NCBI GenBank assembly: GCA_964016985.1
Contig: OZ024821.1
Location: 14,867,211 to 14,931,210 of the forward strand
Origin: Anodontia alba
Lineage: Eukaryota; Mollusca; Bivalvia; Lucinida; Lucinidae
Reading direction: 5' to 3'
Length of the DNA: 64,000 bases
The notes under the pieces were generated by a model. It did no database searches. It had not been told where the DNA came from and saw only the letters and a list, made by a program, of their open reading frames with translations. Positions 26,101 to 35,100 of this stretch are shown in pieces; position 1 is the first letter of the stretch, and each line of letters opens with the position of its first letter. Both the position numbers and the translations under genes were made by a program.

Positions 26101-29100
26101 GGCTTTAAAGACAGATGTGGTGCGGAGTCTCTTATCAAGATGTGATCTCTTATGCGCTGATATTCAGGTGGTGGAGGAAGATTCAGGTACATATAGGAGA
26201 TGCTTATACCATATTTATCCTAAATATTGGGACAGCTTCTCCTTACTAAACTTAACCTGATTTCAATATTAAAGTCTTCATCACATTTTAATACTTGTAA
26301 ATGGTTCTGAAAAGCTGCTGGATGATTGGCAAACAGTGTAGACCCTGATCAGATGCCAAATGTGGTGTCTGATCTTGTTTATAAAATGTTTGCACAGATC
26401 TGTCTGTCCCAATACTTATGGTTATTATGATAATCTGTGATTATGTTCTGTATAGGAAATAATGTGGATGTCCAAAGACCTCCTTTATTCAGTAATAAAA
26501 GTTTTGTTCAAGAGGGCTAGATAGACTTGGTAGATTTCCTGGCATTTTATACAAGGGAGATAACTTTTGTGACTTCCTGTTTACTTTACTGTGCACCAAG
26601 CTCCTTCTGAAAAGGGGTCTACTCTATAAGGAAAGAATTTGCTCCCCCAGGGAGCAAATTCTTTCCTTACAGAGTTGACCCATTTTCAGAGTGGGCAAAA
26701 CAATTTTGACAGACTTATCTCCCCTGAAAGTTTTTAGTCTTCTTAAGCATCATGAACTCTTCATTGATTTTCCAAATTCATTTAAGTGTTTTACCAAAAA
26801 TATTCATTAACAGTGTATCTTTATAAAGCATAAACAGCTGATACCATACCCACATTTGCTTGAGCTTGAACACAAGTCATTTTCAGTTTCTTAGTAACCG
26901 TAAAAAGCATGTATTAAAATGTATCTTATCCATATTTTCTTTGATTCATACTCAAAACTGAAATAGGAAAAACACCATATTAACCATAAGTATTTGGGTA
27001 GATAAGTCTGAGCAAACCGTGTAGACCCAGATTGGATGCCACAGAAAGCGACATCTGATCCAATCTACACAGTTTGCCACCAAATCCAGCAAAATTTCTA
27101 GACATATCTATAGGTAGTAAAGTGGATGTGTTAATTTTAGGATAAGTATGGTAAGGAATAAGGGTGTTCAGATACTTAGGGTAAATATGGTAAATACAGT
27201 GCAACCTCACTACAACTGCCAGCTTTGGGAAGGCATAAAACTGACTGTTGTAAGAAGGTGGTTGTTGTAGACAGGTGAATGATATGATAAAACAGCACGT
27301 TTGGAATTCAGAAAAATGGCTGCTAAATGGAAGTGGCTGTGGTTGAGAGTTGACCTTTAGGAGAGGTTCCACTATAAATAAAATAAACATGTTTTGATGG
27401 AGAAATGAATAATCTGGATACCACTCTTATCTAGAGCTTTGCAAAAGGTACAGTAAATGTCCTAAAATTTCAAACACTTTATTCCAAACTGTTTTGGTCT
27501 AAATTTTGCTTTTTATGCAGCTGTTTCTTAAAATACTTAGCAGAATAACAGTGTAGACCCTGATCAGACTGCTCCTTCAGGAGAAGTCTGATCTGGGTCT
27601 ACACTGTTTGCACATGCCATTTTGTCAGACACTTTGGTGTTCAAAATTTTTGGACATTTACCATAATGACTCTGTTCAGAGTTATTTCTATAATGGTATA
27701 ATATTTCTGTTGCAGCTAGAAAAGAAATTTATAACACACCAATGAGGGTATTTTTCAAACTGCCTGGCTCCAATATCCAACTATGTGATTACATGTTCCA
27801 TGACGAAAAAGTGCAGGAAGTAATTGAAAGAATAAAGGAACTTCTTGACATTACCTTAGAAGAAAGTGATCTTGATTTGAACAGTGAAAGGAATGCAAGT
27901 AAGTTACCATAATAACCTTAAGCATAGCTACAGATAAGAGGGGGTATCCACATAATATTTTTCTTATTTCTCCACCGAAACATGTGCCGGCCTCAGTGGC
28001 TCAGTTGGATGCACCGTCCGACTGGAGACCAGGAGGTCGCGGGTTCAACCCCCGCTGAGGTCGGCAACATTCTTTCGTGGAGATTGATCATGAAATATTT
28101 TCTACGGTCATTCTCTCCCTTCCGCTGATTCAAGAAGGGCAATTGTCAGCTTCTGGCGAAAGAATGCGCACAATACTGGTTAACCGCTTAGAGGACTAAG
28201 CCTGCCCATTAAACGTGTGGTTAGGTAAACTGACCACGCTCGACATGACCCCATTGGGTTGACTGAGCCGTAAAACCTCAACACACCCACCCAAAACATA
28301 TGTTGTGGGTACTCATTAGAAGCACCTCAGCCTCACTGAGGTGCTTCTAATGAGTACTCACAACATATGTTTTCGTCGAGAAATAAGAAAGATATTATCG
28401 TTTTTCGGATGAAAAAAGTGCCTTATCTGTTGGTATGCTTGAGACAAACATGCCAGAGCAAACAGTGTAGACCCAGATCAGATGCCACAGAATGCGGTGT
28501 CTAATTTGGGTCTTCACGGTTTGCCAATCTTTCAGCAATGTTTTTCAACACATCAGCAGGTAGTGGAACAGGCCCTTCTCAAATTTTAGGTGGTAAGGAG
28601 TTTTGGTGTATCAATAGGGTAAATATGGTATAAGCTCTAAGAACCATGTCATGACAAAACCTGGTGTTGTGCATATGAGAACTGAACCTGCTGCAGTCAT
28701 ACAGGGTGTGGTCTGGGCATTTGCAGTTCATTACTTGATGGGCTCCATAGCTGACAAGCTTCGTAGTGCAGTTTATAGCATATCTAACTGCAGATTCAAG
28801 GATTGCAGGTGAATTACAGCTGAGCTACATGACTTTCATGGAAATTGATTGTGGCAGGCCAGTTGTCAGCTACTGGCAAAAGTATGTGCACAGAGTATAG
28901 GTTAACTGCTGAGAGGATTAAGCCTACACAGGAAATTGGTTAACTAATCGCCTCGACATGACTATGACAATGTTGACTGGGATTTAAAGCTCCAAATGAC
29001 ATAAATCAGATGCATTTTTAAATCAAAATGGTCTAAATATACATGTTGGCCAGCAATAAATATCCTTATATATCTTTCAGTGATACCATTTGCAAACAGT

Positions 29101-32100
29101 TTAAGTGTCTTACCTGTTATATGGTAGTCTCTTAAGTTCTCCATATTCTGCGAATCTGTTTAGCAGGAGCAGTTCATATTATGCCAGAGATCATATGAAT
29201 CATATCAAACAGAAATACCCTTAATGTGTGAAGAGTGACCCAATCAGCTCGGCATCAGTACAGTATAGCATGTAAAATCAGTTGTGTATTTCTATCACTT
29301 TCTATTTATAACACACAAACTCATGCGCATGTGAACACACACACACATGGGGAGGTGTTTCAAAATAATGAATAATGAAGGTCAAGACATAACTTAGCAT
29401 ATGACGTAAAGTTGGTTTTCCACAGGTTTGACTTAGATATCCATAGCTCCAGATAAGGCAATTTTTCTTATTTCTCCACTAAGGCGCTTCTAATGAGTAC
29501 CCACAACATGTCGATGGCTTAGTGCAAAACTAGGCTAACTCAGTTTTGTGAAATTTTACAGGAGAGTGAAAAAACTGTCTACTTATTTTTTCTTTTTATG
29601 ATTTGTAACTTTTTCTTTGGCAATATATGCTGGAAAATATTTTATATTTAATGATAATAGTCATTTTCATGTTGAATACTTTATAAATAGTTAAAAATCA
29701 AGAATTTGAGATAGTAACAGTTTTGCACTGAAAATTGATTGGTTAGTGAAAAAAAGTTGGCGCAAAACTGTAACTAAGTCAAGTTAGATATAGTATTGCA
29801 CTCAAAATTATTGAAATGTTGAAGGAATGATGTCAAAAAAAGTGCTAACTCAAGGTTAAAAATTTCAGTAATTTAATTTCAGACCTGTTTTGAAAATTAA
29901 ATTAACAGCTTTTCAATACATAAAGGCCATTTAGATGATATGATAGCTCAAACTTCCAAAACAACAGTGAAATTTAATAATTATCACTTATATTTTCTGA
30001 TTCAAACATTACTAAGATGCACAACACTGAGAAACATTTTTAATTTTGATTTATCAAAAAAATATTAATTTTCTGGCAACAAATAAAGGTATACTTTCCC
30101 ATTTTATTCAACAGTAAATATTTGAACTTTCTATTCTAGAAATAATTTTTCCCGACCATGCCTTATCCTTATTTATGTATGTTGTTAGAGGGTGAGTTGC
30201 AAAGTATGAATTCATGCCAGTGAAGCCATGAAGAATTTGCATTTGCCCAATAACAACATGGTATAATCACATTTAAACTCAGGTAAGGAAAATTATTTTG
30301 ATAAAGTAACATTGTTCAGAAAAGAAATGTATCATTATAGCAATGTTTTCTGAAGGACTCTTTGGAAGCCGACTCATCTGGCTTCAGATGTGGGCTTGTG
30401 CACACACTTGGGCATGCTCTATACTAACAACGTGCCTAACTGGAAAATTTCACACACTGCAGTTTCCTGTAGGGTCTGTAGTTAAAAGGTTAACATCATG
30501 TCAGATTTAAAATTAAACTCAGCAGTCAGTAGTTCTCAATTTATTCCTAATACGGTTGACTTGTTATCATAAATTCCATGGGACTGGAAGTTTTGGTTTG
30601 AGATAAAAGCTAGTAGTTTGAAAGAAAAGAAGTTGAAATCTAAGGAACATGTAGCAAAACTAAATAACATTGCCTATAATTTAATTAACTTAAGCAGTAG
30701 TTTGACATATTGAAGTTTGAGATAACAAGAATGTTTGAGAGCATACCATTGTACTTATCGCCAAATGTACATCATATAATTATTATAATGTACCAAAGAT
30801 ACACCACAACCTCTTTATAACACAGTGATTGGGGTCCAAGGAAGAAACTGTTTTAATTAAACAACCATGTTGCATCAAATTAAATATGTGAAGATTACAT
30901 AGGAAAAATAACCATTGATAGTCATATTTTTTCCGAATAATCTATACATTTTGGAGAGCCATCTTCAAACAGTATCATATCCAAACCTGTATTGTAAGGA
31001 AGAGCGTTATAAAGAAATTTGCATGTATGTGTTCTTATGTACATCCTACTACATATATTCTTTTAATATTATACATAGCAAATAATTATGCTGCAGACCA
31101 TCCTTAAAGGTTGGGTCTGAAACTAAATACCACTGGGTTGGTCAAAAGCTGAAGGTCAGACAGGAGACTGGAAACAGGAATGTTTCACTTTTTGATCCAA
31201 CTGCACAGAGTACTGTGAATCATGAGAAAGGGCTGTATAAACTGTGGGAGCATCTGGGATCACACTTGAGTAAGATCTTTTACTTGAATTCTCAGACATT
31301 GTCATTGGATGCTCTTTATTCAGTTTGTCTTGCACAAGTCAATATCTTTCACATTCAAAGTAGTGAGTGCCCTTCATAACTGCCAAGCCAGATCTAGTGC
31401 ACTGGGCCATTGTAGTCATACTTAATGGCTACTGTAGTTGGATTACTTGATCCTATTTTAAATAAATGACCTTACATCTGACCAGTAAATTTTGTTCTGC
31501 TCAAATCCAGGTCAAATTTTTTAGTAGTTTTGAGATTGACCTAAAATAAATAAATAAAAAAATCTAGCTTGCAGGATATGGATTTTTTCAACATACAGTT
31601 CTAAAAACAGCAGCCCATTGGGAAGTTGTCTAAACACAAACAGGATGACTAGCTCTAGTCAATAAAAGCATGGACAGAATTGTTCTCATTCTGAGTTTGT
31701 CCCTTTTCTAAATACTTTTTTTTTCTATAGATTCTAAACAGAGTTGTATGGCATACCAAAACATAAGAAAATATACCTATTTTTATTTTGGGCAACACAG
31801 TTGTCCAAGCTGGCCTCAGTGGCTCAGTCAGTGATCAGGAGGTCAAGGGTTTGATCCCCGCCAGGTCTGGCAACATTCTTAAGTGGAGATTGATCATGAA
31901 ATATTTTCTTAGGTCATTCTCTCCTTTGTCAGTTTCTGGCAAAAGAATGTGCTCAAGTATTTGTTAACTGCCTAGTGGTCTAAGCCTGCCCAGGAAAACA
32001 TGTAGTTGGATAAATTTCGACATAGCTCTAATGGGTTGACTGGGCCGCAAAACCTCAACACAAATGAACAAACAAACACAACTGTCTGAATGAAGTACAA

Positions 32101-35100
32101 GATTTTTCTTTCCATCTTGACTTAGCAACCAAAAACTCAAAAATACAGCTTGACACTTCATATGCTTCCCATCCTGAAACAGATACATTCCAAAGGTAGC
32201 ATTATGCATTATATGACTGCAAATCAAAACTACTGAAGTTAAAAATATTCAAATGATGTTTGAAATTCAAATTTTGGCCTTGGAAGTCATCAGCACTTCC
32301 TCAGGATCAAAGCACGCATCTACAAAAGTTCAATACTTAATTTTTATGCTTTTTGTTTGTCTTTTTGCTTGTTTTCCCCAGCAAATATTTTGTTCTTGAT
32401 TGACTCATATTTCTCTTTCACTTTGACAATGTCAGAATCTGAAACATTTTTGAAAGAGCTGCATAAAATGCAATGGTTATTAACAGAATCTGTTAATTTG
32501 GCATAAACAGCAGCTGATGACCCAACTGGCAAAAGTCCCAAGTCCATGGCAGTCTGTTAAATAACATGTCAGCTCTTACATACAGCTCTGTTTTATTTTA
32601 TTTTTGATTAATAAATAATGATTAAATAAATAAAAAGATAAATGAATAAAAAATTATTTTATTGTTTCATAGCAGAATAATATAAAATTGCTTTGTTTGT
32701 ATTTTGACAAAAAAAAAATCATTGTTAATAGAACATAAATAGGAAACAAATGTATTGAAATACTGGTCACACTATCTGCTCTGTCTTTCTCTTCAATTCA
32801 TTAATAAATAAAAATATGTGAAAAAAATGCACCTGTATGAACAGGCTCTGGCATAACAGATTAACTGTGAAACGTAAATGCCGTATGCTGGTGCAGAAGG
32901 GAAAATTAAATATCTTTATAGATATTGTTTAACAACATGTACTTAAGAGTAGAAAACATAGAGTAAAAAATTATTTCTACCTTTAATTGAAGCAAATTTT
33001 ATACTACATTTACAAAGTATTTTAAATATAAAGGCATACTCTACATAAAACTCGAGGTTCTAAGTACTACTTACTTTAACACCACTGATGGTGTGATTAC
33101 TATAAGTAATACTTGTACGAAATAGTGTTACCTTGTTGTATTGCAGATTTGCACTTAACCAAAATATGTAGAATGTATAATTGCCACATTTAGTAAAACT
33201 TTTAATGTTGCAGATATAAAATATTGACTTCACTGGAAATATATAGTTCTTTATGCAAATGTATACTGTTAATGTGCAGTAGACATTTCATTTTAATCCT
33301 TTCACACAATTTAGACCCAGTCTATAAAAGGGACATACCTCCGTCTTTGCCCCACTACACCTGAGTAGGTGTATATTTACACTTATATTGACATCCAGAA
33401 TTCCTAAAATGCTTTAATCATGCATTTTGTTTCTGCTGAATTAAAAAAAATAATAATAATAATCAGTATAATGAGATAATAAGAATTGTTAGAAGTTATG
33501 AATCTATTTTCTCCTACATGTATACTCTAATTAAATCTTCATTGTAGACAGGCAATTCTGTATTCAGATGGGAAATCAACTCAGGCATACTAACATACGT
33601 CTCAGAGTATCCTTGCAAGCAGATCTTTCAAGGTCTAACAGTGTTTCAGTAATGATCACAATTTCATGCAAAGTACAGTTACCTGACTGACTTAAGTACC
33701 TGATGCTCTTGCAGAGAACAAGATTAGATTTCTCTATGTCTTCTAAACATATTATTAGAAATTCATTTTAATGTTTTATAAAAATTGCAAACATTCTGTT
33801 ACAATGTATGCTAAAACAATCTATTAAATGTGTAGGGTATACAGATTTTGTGTTAAAATTATACCATGTTTGTTGGGTTTATACTGTTTTCAAATAAGCA
33901 CTGCTTATTAACAGTTCTTGTTAGTTTAATCATCATATCACTTAAAAAGACTATAATGGTATTATATTGTTATTATTGAAATTAATAGTATTTTAAATCA
34001 TTTATTTAACAATCCAGACAGAGCCTATATTAAGGTGACACATCTCAGGCTTCGCTCCTGCTATGCCTTAGTAGATATGTTATGTGTGTTTACACAGATA
34101 TTGACATACATAATTTCTTAATTTTTAAAATGATACATTTTTTATATATGTAAGTAATGTAAGTATTATGCAAATCCTTGCCCAATCTTGAAAAAGAAAC
34201 AATCAATATAGTGAGAAAATAACTGTATTTTTTAAGTTAAGATGATACTATTTTATGCTTTAATCAAAGTATATCTTCTGCGAAATGGATATATACAATT
34301 CTGCACAAGGGTGGGAAACCAGCTCAGACATGTTTATGTATGTCTGGTGTCCTTGCAAGGCTTCATAGCATTTAATTTTGATCTAACTCTAATGCTTTAA
34401 GTCAAGTTAGTAATAGTTTTGCACTAACAATTGTTTTGAATTTTGCAAAACTATTAGTGCAAAACTATAGCTAACTCTACTTAGGTATAGTTTTGCACTG
34501 AAAATAATGACATTTTGACTTAGCATATTTTCTTAAAAATTAAATATCTATACAAATACTTGGAATATATTCACAATGTTTTCACAGATTATAGAGAATG
34601 TGACATTTGTTCAGAATTTGTAATAAAACTAATTTTGGAAAAATATGGACTTAGCCTAGTTTTGCGCTGAGCCATCGATGTGTTTTCATGGAGAAATAAG
34701 AAAAAATATTGCTACTTTTTGGCTGGAAAAATAAGAAAAAATGTTAAATCTTATCTGGAACTATGACTATCACACAGTGTATTTGTATATTGTTTCAGCG
34801 GAAGAGGACTGTACTTCTTTGGCTCAGGAAACACCAGAAGGCAGTGAGAACGGAGACTTAGAAGAACCTAGGAAAGGATTGAATTATTATATAGGTAAGC
34901 CATCAATAGGAGTACACTTTGGAATAATGTTTTCCTTATTTATTTGTCTGCAGTGACTGGTCATGTTCTGTCTTCTGTACCGGTACACATTGGTCAAGGA
35001 CCTGAGATTTTGGAAGTATTCTCCAAGACAGTACCATATTTATCTAAATATTTAATTCAAACACCTTAACTTCCAAAGTCAAAAGATTGGAACAAGCCCA

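Larger units (their letters stand above)
29512..34677. mobile_element. 5.2-kb TIR transposon with subterminal TTTTGCACT repeats (unclassified)
   Basis: Left end CGATGGCTTAGTGCAAAACT continues AGGCTAACTC; the right end complement reads CGATGGCTCAGCGCAAAACT AGGCTAAGTC, about 30 bases with three or four mismatches. ATGT flanks both sides (29508-29511 and 34678-34681). The surrounding P1 palindrome is interrupted exactly here, which confirms the edges. Near both ends TTTTGCACT or its complement recurs (about 29719, 29762 and 29807; 34423, 34459 and 34490), as transposase-binding subterminal repeats do. No transposase is recognisable; the only candidate exon is at 32344-32547. A SINE lies inside. 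Non-autonomous or decayed. Confidence 0.8.

Noticed and set aside
26980..27390. 136-codon minus-strand frame
   Set aside because: Its first half is a P3 palindrome and the rest is intron; no motif or splice context.
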